The notes under the pieces were generated by a model that worked only from the letters and a program-made list of their open reading frames with translations, was not told the DNA's origin and made no database searches. From NCBI GenBank assembly GCA_947449515.1, contig CANFSD010000085.1, positions 1 to 7,130 on the forward strand: 7,130 nucleotides of DNA. Direction: 5' to 3'. Origin of the DNA: Bacteroidota bacterium (GTDB lineage Bacteria > Bacteroidota > Bacteroidia > UKL13-3). Position numbers and translations under genes: made by a program. This document shows positions 1 through 6,238 of this stretch, piece after piece; position 1 is the stretch's first letter; each line of letters starts with the position of its first letter.

Positions 1-1301
1 ATGGCATCTTTTTCCTCATAAAAACAGTTGTAATCTGTTTTAAGATCGTTCATTATTTTGCGTGCCACTTCTGGCAAGCCGTCTTTTTTAAGTAAAGGAA
101 GAATAGCAACTTTATAAGGAGCCAAAATTGCCGGGAATTTTAAAACCACGCGCGAATCTTTCTTTATGGTTCCATCTTCAGCTGGTGCCGATTCAATTGT
201 TTCTTCTTTGAAAGCAGCGCACATGGTAGCTAAAAACAAACGATCTAAACCAATGGAGGTTTCAATTACGTAAGGAACATAATTGCCAAATGCTTTTCCA
301 TTTTCGTCTAAATCGGCATCAAAATATTGCATTTTTTTACCACTAAATTCTTGGTGTTTGCTTAAGTCAAAATCTGTACGTGAGTGAATACCTTCCATTT
401 CTTTAAAACCAAATGGATAATTAAATTCAATATCTACTGCTGCATCAGCATAATGGGCAAGTTTCACATGGTCGTGAAAGCGGTATAGGTCCGAACCAAA
501 ACCGAGTTTAGCATGCCAATCCATGCGCATTTTTTTCCAATATTCGTACCATTCTTTTTGGGTGCCAGGACGAATAAAGAATTGCATTTCCATTTGTTCA
601 AATTCACGCATACGCATGATAAACTGGCGTGCAATAATTTCGTTTCGGAATGCTTTTCCTGTTTGGGCTATACCAAAAGGAATTTTCATTCTACCCGTTT
701 TTTGTACATTTAAAAAGTTTACAAAAATTCCTTGAGCTGTTTCTGGGCGCAGGTAAACCTTATCAGCATCTTCCGCCATAGCACCCATTTCTGTAGCAAA
801 CATGAGGTTAAATTGCCTTACATCTGTCCAGTTTCTGGTACCACTTATTGGGCAAACAATCTCATGTAGTTCTATGAGAGATTTAAGTTGAACCAAATCA
901 TTATCAAGCAAGGCTTGGTCAAGGGCGGCTTGCAATTCATCTGCCTTGTTGGTTTTGCCATCCTTTTGGTAACGGGCAATTTTGTCTTCTAAAAGGTTAT
1001 CTGCTCGGTAGCGTTTTTTCGAATCCTTATTGTCTATCATAGGATCAGAAAACCCGTCAATATGGCCACTTGCTTTCCAAGTTTTGGGATGCATAAAAAT
1101 TGCAGCATCAAGGCCTACAATGTTTTCATGCATTTGTACCATTGATTTCCACCAATATTGGCGAAGGTTATTTTTGAGTTCAACACCGTTTTGTCCATAA
1201 TCATAAACGGCACCAAGTCCATCGTAAATTTCACTACTTGGGAACACAAATCCATACTCTTTGGCATGGGAAACAACTTTTTTAAAAATTTCTTCGCTCA
1301 T
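1..1301 (-). CDS. glyS: Glycyl-tRNA synthetase, dimeric class II type (C-terminus cut by window edge)
   Basis: Charges tRNA-Gly with glycine in the cytoplasm. The frame is open from ATG at 1301 to the left edge: 433 complete codons, starting MSEEIFKKVVSHAKEYGFVFPSSEIYDGLG in two overlapping stretches, typical of the alpha2 (eukaryote/ProRS-like) GlyRS rather than the alpha2beta2 form. Seen in order: the N-terminal catalytic region with ASGH and GFSDPM; a lysine-rich insertion; CPISGTRNW; RPETAQGIF; class II motif 2 with FRNE at residues 218-221 followed by REFEQMEMQFF; and motif 3 with GLDR at 351-354. The HGTP anticodon-binding domain starts at about 385 (LAPYKVAILPL). Family members are about 490-515 residues, so roughly 60-80 C-terminal residues lie outside the window. 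No frameshift is seen. The ATG is chosen because translation aligns with the family N-terminus there. It lies 105 bp downstream of gcvH. The symbol glyS (also glyQS) is used for this type. Confidence 0.97.
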   Translation of the reverse strand, partial: MSEEIFKKVVSHAKEYGFVFPSSEIYDGLGAVYDYGQNGVELKNNLRQYWWKSMVQMHENIVGLDAAIFMHPKTWKASGHIDGFSDPMIDNKDSKKRYRADNLLEDKIARYQKDGKTNKADELQAALDQALLDNDLVQLKSLIELHEIVCPISGTRNWTDVRQFNLMFATEMGAMAEDADKVYLRPETAQGIFVNFLNVQKTGRMKIPFGIAQTGKAFRNEIIARQFIMRMREFEQMEMQFFIRPGTQKEWYEYWKKMRMDWHAKLGFGSDLYRFHDHVKLAHYADAAVDIEFNYPFGFKEMEGIHSRTDFDLSKHQEFSGKKMQYFDADLDENGKAFGNYVPYVIETSIGLDRLFLATMCAAFKEETIESAPAEDGTIKKDSRVVLKFPAILAPYKVAILPLLKKDGLPEVARKIMNDLKTDYNCFYEEKDA

Positions 1302-1325
1302 TGTATTTTGTTGGAAAGGGTATAA

Positions 1326-1395
1326 AACGCCACGAAGGCACAAAGACACACAGCAAAGGTATAAATTTTGCTCCGTGCCTTAGCGCCTTCGCGTT
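1326..1395. repeat. Imperfect inverted repeat, dispersed-repeat-like, in the gcvH-glyS gap
   Basis: The left arm begins AACGCCACGAAGGCAC (1326-1341). The right arm (1373-1395), read on the minus strand, is AACGCGAAGGCGCTAAGG followed by CACGG. The arms match apart from a 3-nt bulge (CAC) and a few mismatches, separated by an AT-rich centre. The motif, of the style cacgaaggcacaaagacac, resembles sequences I recall as scattered between genes in Bacteroidota and other environmental bacteria; that recollection is unverified here. It is GC-richer than the surrounding gap and carries no convincing gene. It could form an mRNA hairpin between gcvH and glyS. Confidence 0.6.
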
Positions 1396-1406
1396 AAAGG
1401 GAAATA

Positions 1407-1784
1407 TTAGTGTACTAATTCTTTATAAGCATCGGCTTTCAATAAGCCGTCTACTTCTGAAGCATTTGCAATGCTACATTTGATCATCCAACCTTCGCCG
1501 TAAGCATCAGAATTTACCAATTCTGGTGAGCCATCCAAAGCTGGATTAACTTCCAAAACTTCGCCAGATAAAGGCATAAATAAATCGCTCACTGTTTTAA
1601 CGGCTTCTACAGTACCAAAAACTTCGTGTTGTGCAACAGATTTACCTTTGCTTGGAATATCTACATAAACGATATCGCCCAATTCATGTTGTGCAAAATC
1701 TGTGATGCCAATGTAGGCTACATCGCCTTCTACACGTACCCACTCGTGGTCTTTGGTGTAAAGTAAGTTCTCTGGAAAGTTCAT
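1407..1784 (-). CDS. gcvH: Glycine cleavage system H protein
   Basis: Lipoyl carrier protein of the glycine cleavage complex. It shuttles the aminomethyl intermediate from GcvP to GcvT and is reoxidised by lipoamide dehydrogenase, in the cytoplasm. The 125-residue length is normal for the family. The N-terminus YTKDHEWVRVEG (9-20) and GITDFAQHELGDIVYVDIP (26-44) are classic. The lipoylated lysine is K63 within GTVEAVKTVSDLFMP (57-71). The C-terminal part has the usual GEVLEVN (74-80) and DAYGEGWM (93-100). Its partners gcvP and gcvT are not in the window. ATG at 1784 fits the family start. The upstream 62-bp gap contains a strong inverted repeat ending about 10 nt before the ATG, and no clear Shine-Dalgarno is present. 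It is codirectional with glyS, a second glycine-related gene. Confidence 0.97.
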   Translation of the reverse strand: MNFPENLLYTKDHEWVRVEGDVAYIGITDFAQHELGDIVYVDIPSKGKSVAQHEVFGTVEAVKTVSDLFMPLSGEVLEVNPALDGSPELVNSDAYGEGWMIKCSIANASEVDGLLKADAYKELVH

Positions 1785-1793
1785 TTTATTTGG

Positions 1794-1837
1794 TTTTTAT
1801 TTCGGCGCTAAAATAAGGTTTGGCGCCGAAATAAAAA
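1794..1837. repeat. 15-bp perfect inverted repeat in the gcvH leader
   Basis: The arms TTTTTATTTCGGCGC (1794-1808) and its exact reverse complement GCGCCGAAATAAAAA (1823-1837) flank a 14-nt AT-rich loop. Read as minus-strand RNA, the hairpin begins about 10 nt after the cyclase stop codon and ends about 10 nt before the gcvH ATG. The 5' arm is U-rich and the 3' arm is A-rich, the reverse of a canonical Rho-independent terminator, and no U-tract follows. Each arm is also itself a near-palindrome around GGCGC (1800-1812 and 1819-1831, centres about 19 bp apart), so a double protein-binding site is possible. The inverted repeat is certain; its role (mRNA 3'-end structure, gcvH leader or operator) is inference. 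Confidence 0.7.
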
Positions 1838-1846
1838 ATGATTGTT

Positions 1847-2524
1847 TTAAGTCCTTTTGAAATGTTCTAAAACTGTTATTGGCAGTAATAAGCAGGTTAA
1901 AGCATAAACCAAGTCTTCTATAGGAATGGTATATAGTCTTATTCCCATTATTTCATTGGGGTTATACGCCACAACTGGAGAGGGAGTTGCTCCTCCAGTA
2001 AGTATGCCATTGATCACAAAAAATGGAATTAAATGGATGAAATAAGTCTTCCAAAAATAACCCATATAGGGTTTTTTAAGCCAGAATTGTTGAGCCATTA
2101 GGAGGCAAAGTGCTAATAAATTGTTTACCAATGTGTAGGTTCGATCCGAAAAAAACAGGATGTTGAAAGTACACCAAGCTATAAAAATATAGTTGAATAA
2201 TTGCACCTTGGCATCCCACCAATTGCTATTGGTATAGGCTTTTAAACAGGCATAAATAAATATACTTGCATAGGGCACAACAACAAAAAAGCTCCATTCT
2301 TCTATAGGTAATTGAAGAATACGCACTGGCCAAACATAGGTATCATTAAAGCTCCAAACACCTGTTTTGGTAAACCACCAATCCCATAATACAAACAAAA
2401 TTAGGTTAACCGTTATACCCAGAAACAATCCTGGCCACCAACGGTAAAAGGCTACTTTTTTATCGAAGCTAAGCAGAAAAGGACCTGCAAAAGAAAACAG
2501 CATTAAATAGGCGTATAGACTCAT
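1847..2524 (-). CDS. crtYcd: Lycopene cyclase, fused CrtYc-CrtYd-type membrane protein
   Basis: Predicted to cyclise psi ends of lycopene to beta-ionone rings, giving gamma- and/or beta-carotene in the membrane. The protein has 225 residues, strongly hydrophobic with about six or seven membrane segments, and contains two copies of the lycopene cyclase (CarR/CrtYcd) domain. Repeat 1 has DWWFTKTGVWSFN (48-60) and the hallmark PIEE at 73-76. Repeat 2 has FFVINGILTGG (168-178), GIRLYTIPIED with PIED at 201-204, and LLLP. This architecture corresponds to the separate actinobacterial CrtYc and CrtYd subunits joined in one chain. Its start codon overlaps the crtZ stop codon (ATGA, 2521-2524), implying translational coupling. 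Whether it cyclises one or both ends cannot be read from sequence; the neighbouring cruF suggests that at least some product stays monocyclic. The symbol follows family usage. Confidence 0.88.
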   Translation of the reverse strand: MSLYAYLMLFSFAGPFLLSFDKKVAFYRWWPGLFLGITVNLILFVLWDWWFTKTGVWSFNDTYVWPVRILQLPIEEWSFFVVVPYASIFIYACLKAYTNSNWWDAKVQLFNYIFIAWCTFNILFFSDRTYTLVNNLLALCLLMAQQFWLKKPYMGYFWKTYFIHLIPFFVINGILTGGATPSPVVAYNPNEIMGIRLYTIPIEDLVYALTCLLLPITVLEHFKRT

Positions 2525-2967
2525 TTACTGGTATTTGGGTCTTTCCAATATTTAAATGGAACGATGAGCATTCCAAAATTTTCTCCTTGGTGTTTGCCTA
2601 AGTGTTTGTGGTGTATTTTATGTGCTCTTTTAATTGCTCTTATGTAATGGTTATTTAACCTGTTTAACCATTTAAAACGTTGGTGAATTATTATTTCATG
2701 TACCACAAAATAGGCGAATCCATAAAGAGATATTCCAATGCCAATATACAAGCGAATGTCTTGATACATAAGACCAGTAATATAACAATAGGCACTGGGA
2801 ATGGCAAAAATCAGGAAGAAGGCATCGTTTTTTTCAAAGAAGCCAGGTTCTACCTGGTGGTGGTCTTTGTGTAAAGACCAGAGAAAGCCATGCATAACAA
2901 ATTTATGGGTAAACCAAGCGGTAAATTCCATAAACAGAAAGGTGACTAAGATAATTGTGATGGCCAT
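2521..2967 (-). CDS. crtZ: Beta-carotene 3-hydroxylase, CrtZ type
   Basis: Non-haem di-iron membrane hydroxylase that adds a 3-OH to beta-ionone rings (beta-carotene to zeaxanthin, or a monocyclic equivalent). The 148 residues are short but within the bacterial CrtZ range. The histidine signature of the fatty acid hydroxylase superfamily is complete: HKFVMH (21-26), HKDHH (33-37), HEIIIH (90-95) and HKIHH (116-120) with H122 following. The first two boxes are separated as HX4H-X6-HXXHH, as in CrtZ. Hydrophobic segments lie near residues 2-18 and 50-90. ATG at 2967 puts the first histidine box just after the first membrane segment. No Shine-Dalgarno is seen, only an A-rich leader. It starts 45 bp after cruF ends and overlaps the downstream cyclase by 4 bp, so it is the middle gene of a carotenoid operon. 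Confidence 0.92.
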   Translation of the reverse strand: MAITIILVTFLFMEFTAWFTHKFVMHGFLWSLHKDHHQVEPGFFEKNDAFFLIFAIPSAYCYITGLMYQDIRLYIGIGISLYGFAYFVVHEIIIHQRFKWLNRLNNHYIRAIKRAHKIHHKHLGKHQGENFGMLIVPFKYWKDPNTSK

Positions 2968-3012
2968 ATTTTTATCAATATAGGAATTAAGGTTGGTTCG
3001 AACCGAAAGTTT

Positions 3013-3666
3013 TTATAAAAGTATATTTAAGACTGCAAAAAAGATAAATTGAACTAAATAAACACGCCAAGCGAGGGGATTGTTTTTAAGAAGTCCGCCT
3101 TTTAACAACCAAAAGCAAAAAGCAAAACCAAAGAAGTACCATGCGGTATAGTTTTGCAAAGGAATTATACCATTTTCCCATTGCCAAAAGTCTAATTTTT
3201 GTGCTACAGGCTCCAGCAAAATATCAAAAATTAGCATGAAAAAGGCGGCAAAAGCTGCCCCCAAAATTTCAGGTAATTTCCATTTAAAATGCAGGGCAAT
3301 TTTTTGTGTTACCTGCAAACTGGTATAACATACTATGATCCAATTAAGGCCAATGATAAGCGGTGTTCCTTGAATCTTTGGTCCCAGTGTTTGACCATAT
3401 TGGTAATGTCCGAAAATGCTTCCAGTACTAACGCCCATCATTTCTAAAAACCAAGCTGCAACAAATACAAAAAGTAGATTTGCAAAAAACAGCATGTCTT
3501 TTTCGGCATGCAAATAAAAAAGTATGGCAGTGGTAAGCAGCAGGCTAAACGGTGTGAGGCTTGCAAGGAAAGGAGCATTAATTGCCATACCCGTTAAGCC
3601 AACTATATAATAGATGATTAGAATTCCGGTAAGATAATTTGTTGGTTTTTTCAGCCATTGCATCAT
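3013..3666 (-). CDS. cruF: Carotenoid 1,2-hydratase, CruF family (PF04240/DUF422-like)
   Basis: Predicted integral membrane enzyme that adds water across the C1'-C2' double bond of an acyclic (psi) carotenoid end, giving a 1'-hydroxyl, as in myxol, saproxanthin or bacterioruberin pathways. From the chosen start it has 217 residues with about seven membrane segments. Family-like conserved stretches are EMMGVSTGSIFGHYQYG (about 75-91), LGPKIQGTPLIIGLNW (about 94-109) and DILLEPVAQKLDFWQW (about 148-163), the last rich in the acidic and tryptophan residues typical of the family. Start choice: the frame extends to a TTG at 3717, but that codon lies inside the terminator of the preceding gene and would add a non-conserved 17-residue leader. 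Tandem ATGs at 3666 and 3663 are better, followed directly by QWLKKP and the first membrane helix. The tandem ATGs sit in a 16-bp palindrome. It probably heads the cruF-crtZ-cyclase operon. Confidence 0.85.
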   Translation of the reverse strand: MMQWLKKPTNYLTGILIIYYIVGLTGMAINAPFLASLTPFSLLLTTAILFYLHAEKDMLFFANLLFVFVAAWFLEMMGVSTGSIFGHYQYGQTLGPKIQGTPLIIGLNWIIVCYTSLQVTQKIALHFKWKLPEILGAAFAAFFMLIFDILLEPVAQKLDFWQWENGIIPLQNYTAWYFFGFAFCFWLLKGGLLKNNPLAWRVYLVQFIFFAVLNILL

Positions 3667-3673
3667 GATGCAA
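3658..3673. repeat. 16-bp perfect palindrome over the cruF tandem start codons
   Basis: TTGCATCATGATGCAA is its own reverse complement. On the minus strand it contains both candidate start codons of cruF (3666-3664 and 3663-3661). In RNA it can fold as a 6-bp stem with a CAUG tetraloop that presents the first AUG. Whether it is an operator, a translational control hairpin or chance is unknown. Confidence 0.6.
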
Positions 3674-3704
3674 ATTAAACAGAAAGCAGTGGATTTTGTT
3701 TCAA

Positions 3705-3745
3705 TAAAAAACGGCAAAGGAATTATTTAAATTTCTATGCCGTTT
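3705..3745 (-). terminator. Rho-independent terminator after the DUF3108-type gene
   Basis: On the minus strand, AAACGGCA (3745-3738) pairs perfectly with TGCCGTTT (3716-3709) across a 21-nt AT-rich loop that can add a short inner A-T/G-C extension. The 3' arm runs into TTTTTTATT (ending at 3703). An A-rich 5' side and T-run 3' side give the correct polarity for minus-strand termination. It begins 5 nt after the stop codon of the DUF3108-type gene and ends 38 nt before the cruF ATG, separating the carotenoid genes from upstream transcription. The stem is only 8 bp and the loop is long, so efficiency may be moderate. Confidence 0.65.
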
Positions 3746-3749
3746 ATAA

Positions 3750-4577
3750 TTATTTAATTTTTGCAGTAAGCGGATTTTTGAGGTTTTTGTAGCCAACTAA
3801 TTCGGCTTTTATTGAACCCACAAAAATGTCACTTTCAACCATTAAGGGTAAATGGTTTTCATCGTCACTTACCCAAAGGGTTAAGGCTTCTTCGTCTTTA
3901 AATACGCGGCCTTTGATTAATTGAGGACGTACAACCAGGGCTTTAAAAGTTCCTACATCAGTTTTAATTACTTCTCTGCGGATAAATTTAAAACGCAATT
4001 GAAAATTTTCTGCATCCATGTATAAGTTTACTGGAAAAACGTCGCCAATTTTTGCGTTGCTCATATCAGTAGTGCGGGCAAAATAAATGGCAGAAACAAT
4101 GTCTTGGGTTTGTTGTGAAATATCTATTTTACCTCTTTTGCTGGTTGCAAAACCATTTACCTGGTCGAATAAAATAAAGTCACTATCAGTATAACCTCCT
4201 TCACGTACTTTTTTTATGCACTTCCAAGGTATAATAGCTTCTTCGTCTAAATAGCTTTCGTATTCATCGCGCACTTTAAACATAACATCCACCATGCCAG
4301 AAGATTTGCCAGAAACTTTGATATGGTAGGTTTTTCTATTATTAACTTCTATAGGATTTGGATCTATTTCAAAATGGGCGTTACCACCAGTAATAGGGCC
4401 ATAATGCACGCGAAAATCTAGTTTTTCACCATAGGTAAAAGCATTGTTTTTTACCTTTTTGATTTCATTGGGTTTCTCCTTTTTTTCTTTAGGTAGTTCG
4501 GGAAGGAAAAACGCATCTGCTGAAAACAGGCATGCAAGGAATGCAATAAATAGGCTAGGGATGATCTTGTTTTTCAT
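3750..4577 (-). CDS. Exported DUF3108-type protein of unknown function
   Basis: The protein has 275 residues. A basic N-terminus (MKNKIIP) and a hydrophobic core (about 7-20) form a Sec signal peptide, probably cleaved after SADA (about residue 22). A cysteine at 16 gives only a poor lipobox (FLAC), so a soluble periplasmic form is preferred over a lipoprotein. A lysine/glutamate-rich linker (27-43) precedes the conserved domain, which starts at AFTYGEKLDFRVHYG (46-60), a start I associate with DUF3108. The rest is beta-strand-like, with YESYLDEE, a LWVSDDENHLPLMVE segment (about 231-245) and a C-terminal GSIKAELVGYKN typical of this family. No catalytic residues are recognisable and the function is not known. 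It lies 45 bp after the ALDH gene and is followed by its own terminator, so a functional link to the carotenoid genes is not supported. ATG at 4577 is fixed by the signal peptide. Confidence 0.75.
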   Translation of the reverse strand: MKNKIIPSLFIAFLACLFSADAFFLPELPKEKKEKPNEIKKVKNNAFTYGEKLDFRVHYGPITGGNAHFEIDPNPIEVNNRKTYHIKVSGKSSGMVDVMFKVRDEYESYLDEEAIIPWKCIKKVREGGYTDSDFILFDQVNGFATSKRGKIDISQQTQDIVSAIYFARTTDMSNAKIGDVFPVNLYMDAENFQLRFKFIRREVIKTDVGTFKALVVRPQLIKGRVFKDEEALTLWVSDDENHLPLMVESDIFVGSIKAELVGYKNLKNPLTAKIK

Positions 4578-4622
4578 GATACCAACTTATTGCAAACCTT
4601 ATACCAAAATTTTAATTCGCTT

Positions 4623-6170
4623 TTATAAATCAAATTTTATTCCTTGGGCCAAAGGTAATTCTTTGCCATAGTTGAGGGTATTTGTTTGTCTGCGCATATA
4701 GGCTTTCCAGGCATCGCTACCGCTTTCACGGCCACCACCGGTTTCTTTTTCGCCACCAAATGCACCACCAATTTCTGCCCCACTGGTTCCAATATTTACG
4801 TTTGCTATACCACAGTCGCTGCCCCAAGCACTCAAAAACTGTTCAGCTTCTAACATGTTTGTGGTAAAAATACTTGAACTTAAGCCCTGCTTCACGCCGT
4901 TTTGCATTGCAATGGCTTCATCCAAGGTTTTATATTTCATAATGTATAAAATTGGCGCAAAGGTTTCTGCTTGAACAATTTTGAAATTATTATTTGCTTC
5001 ACAAATACTTGGTTTAACATAGCAACCACTTTCGTATCCTTCACCAGTCATTACCTCTGCACCACACAATACATTTCCACCTTCTGCTTTTAATTGTTCA
5101 ATAGCATTTAGGTATGCATTTACAGCGTCTTTGTCAATTAATGGTCCAACTAAATTTCCGGTTAGTGGGTTGCCAATAGTTAGCTGAGCATAAGCTTTTA
5201 CTAATTTCTCTTTAACGGTATCGTATAAGCTTTCGTGAATAATTAAGCGGCGTGTGGTTGTGCAGCGTTGGCCGGCAGTACCTACAGCACCAAATAATAC
5301 ACCTACCATTGCTAAATCTAGGTTGGCATTTTCTGTTAAAATAATGGCATTGTTACCGCCTAATTCTAGCAATGCTTTACCAAATCTTTGCGCCAATGCT
5401 GCTCCAACGGCTTTTCCCATTCTGGTAGATCCTGTAGCTGAAACCAAAGGTACACGGTCATCGTGGCTCATCCATTCACCCACTTCAAAGTTTCCATTGA
5501 TAATACTAAAAACGCCTTCGGGTAAATTATTTTCTTTTAAAATTCTTGCCATTAAATTTTGGCAAGCAATTCCAGATAGAGGTGTTTTTTCTGAAGGTTT
5601 CCAAACGCAAACATCCCCACAAACGGCGGCTAGCATGCTGTTCCAGCTCCATACAGCAACAGGGAAATTAAAAGCAGAAATAATCCCCACTATACCAATT
5701 GGGTGGTATTGCTCATACATGCGGTGGTTGGGTCTTTCACTATGCATGGTAAGCCCATGTAATTGCCTGCTTAAGCCAACCGCAAAATCGCATATGTCAA
5801 TCATTTCTTGCACTTCGCCTAAACCTTCTTGTAAGCTTTTTCCCATTTCATAACTAACCAAATGTCCAAGCGCATCTTTGTATTCACGCAATAGGTTGCC
5901 ATACTGACGAACAATTTCCCCTCTTTTAGGAGCAGGAATGGTTCTCCATGTTTTATAGGCTTCTTCTGCTTTTTCTATTACAGTATTGTATTCTTCTTTG
6001 GTTGTATAAGAAACACTGGCAATTAATTTTCCGTCAACAGGAGAGTAGATTTCTTTTTTGCTTGCTGCAGATGATGAGAAATTATTTTGGCCAGTAGAGG
6101 TGCCATGGTTATGAGCTTGTATTCCTAATTTGGCAAGGAAGTCAAGTGAAAAAGTGCTGTTAGCTGACAT
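4623..6170 (-). CDS. amaB: Alpha-aminoadipic semialdehyde dehydrogenase, ALDH7/antiquitin type
   Basis: NAD(P)-dependent oxidation of aminoadipate semialdehyde (in equilibrium with piperideine-6-carboxylate) to 2-aminoadipate in lysine degradation; cytoplasmic. The 515 residues match the ALDH7 length. Key residues: N168 in AFNFP (oxyanion), K191 in VWKPSEKTP (cofactor), GSTRMGK (247-253, NAD fold), general base E269 in LLELGGNNA, nucleophile C303 in GTAGQRCTT, and E402 in ETFAPI. The C-terminus, GGAFGGEKETGGGRESG (468-484), SDAWKAYMRR and the ending PLAQGIKF, is highly characteristic of ALDH7A1/antiquitin and distinguishes it from generic aldehyde dehydrogenases. The N-terminal 38 residues are variable with a Ser/Asn-rich linker. 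No other lysine-degradation genes (aminotransferase, saccharopine enzymes) are in the window, so the substrate is inferred from subfamily alone. A candidate promoter lies just upstream. The alternative name is pcd. Confidence 0.92.
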   Translation of the reverse strand: MSANSTFSLDFLAKLGIQAHNHGTSTGQNNFSSSAASKKEIYSPVDGKLIASVSYTTKEEYNTVIEKAEEAYKTWRTIPAPKRGEIVRQYGNLLREYKDALGHLVSYEMGKSLQEGLGEVQEMIDICDFAVGLSRQLHGLTMHSERPNHRMYEQYHPIGIVGIISAFNFPVAVWSWNSMLAAVCGDVCVWKPSEKTPLSGIACQNLMARILKENNLPEGVFSIINGNFEVGEWMSHDDRVPLVSATGSTRMGKAVGAALAQRFGKALLELGGNNAIILTENANLDLAMVGVLFGAVGTAGQRCTTTRRLIIHESLYDTVKEKLVKAYAQLTIGNPLTGNLVGPLIDKDAVNAYLNAIEQLKAEGGNVLCGAEVMTGEGYESGCYVKPSICEANNNFKIVQAETFAPILYIMKYKTLDEAIAMQNGVKQGLSSSIFTTNMLEAEQFLSAWGSDCGIANVNIGTSGAEIGGAFGGEKETGGGRESGSDAWKAYMRRQTNTLNYGKELPLAQGIKFDL

Positions 6171-6204
6171 ATTATATTGATTTAATTTTTGTATAATTTA
6201 TATG

Positions 6205-6238
6205 CAAAATTAGAGTTTAATATCTCTAATTAATGCAA
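6205..6238 (-). promoter_or_regulatory. Candidate Bacteroidota-type promoter for the ALDH gene
   Basis: On the minus strand, TAATTTTG (6212-6205) is an exact match to the Bacteroidota -7 box TAnnTTTG and overlaps the stop codon of the upstream gene. A TTG (6238-6236) lies 23 nt upstream as a possible -33 element, at the long end of accepted spacing. Transcription would begin near 6200, leaving a leader of about 30 nt before the ATG at 6170. The match is short and the region AT-rich, so this is a prediction only. Confidence 0.35.

Noticed and set aside
1354..1361. Minus-strand TACCTTTG upstream of glyS, an exact TAnnTTTG match
   Set aside because: No TTG is found at the right upstream distance and the box lies in the centre of the repeat-like element, so a promoter call is not supported.
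1301..1483. 60-residue plus-strand open frame across the gcvH-glyS gap
   Set aside because: It runs through the inverted repeat and into the antisense of gcvH; the translation is of the spurious type this repeat commonly generates.
2680..2983. Two overlapping plus-strand open frames within crtZ
   Set aside because: Both are antisense shadows of crtZ, whose histidine motifs fix the true frame and strand.
2995..3004. 10-bp palindrome GGTTCGAACC between cruF and crtZ, resembling a tRNA T-arm core
   Set aside because: No cloverleaf can be built around it in the 45-bp gap, and a 10-bp palindrome is not improbable by chance.
4578..4622. Possible terminator or promoter between the ALDH and DUF3108-type genes
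   Set aside because: Only AT-rich sequence with an AAAATTTT palindrome and an imperfect TAAGGTTTG; neither a GC stem with T-run nor a properly spaced -33 element is present.
5254..5853. 199-residue plus-strand open frame antisense to the aldehyde dehydrogenase
   Set aside because: It is the reverse-strand shadow of a highly conserved ALDH coding region, with no family resemblance and low-complexity Pro/Ser/Thr composition expected from antisense of Bacteroidota codons.
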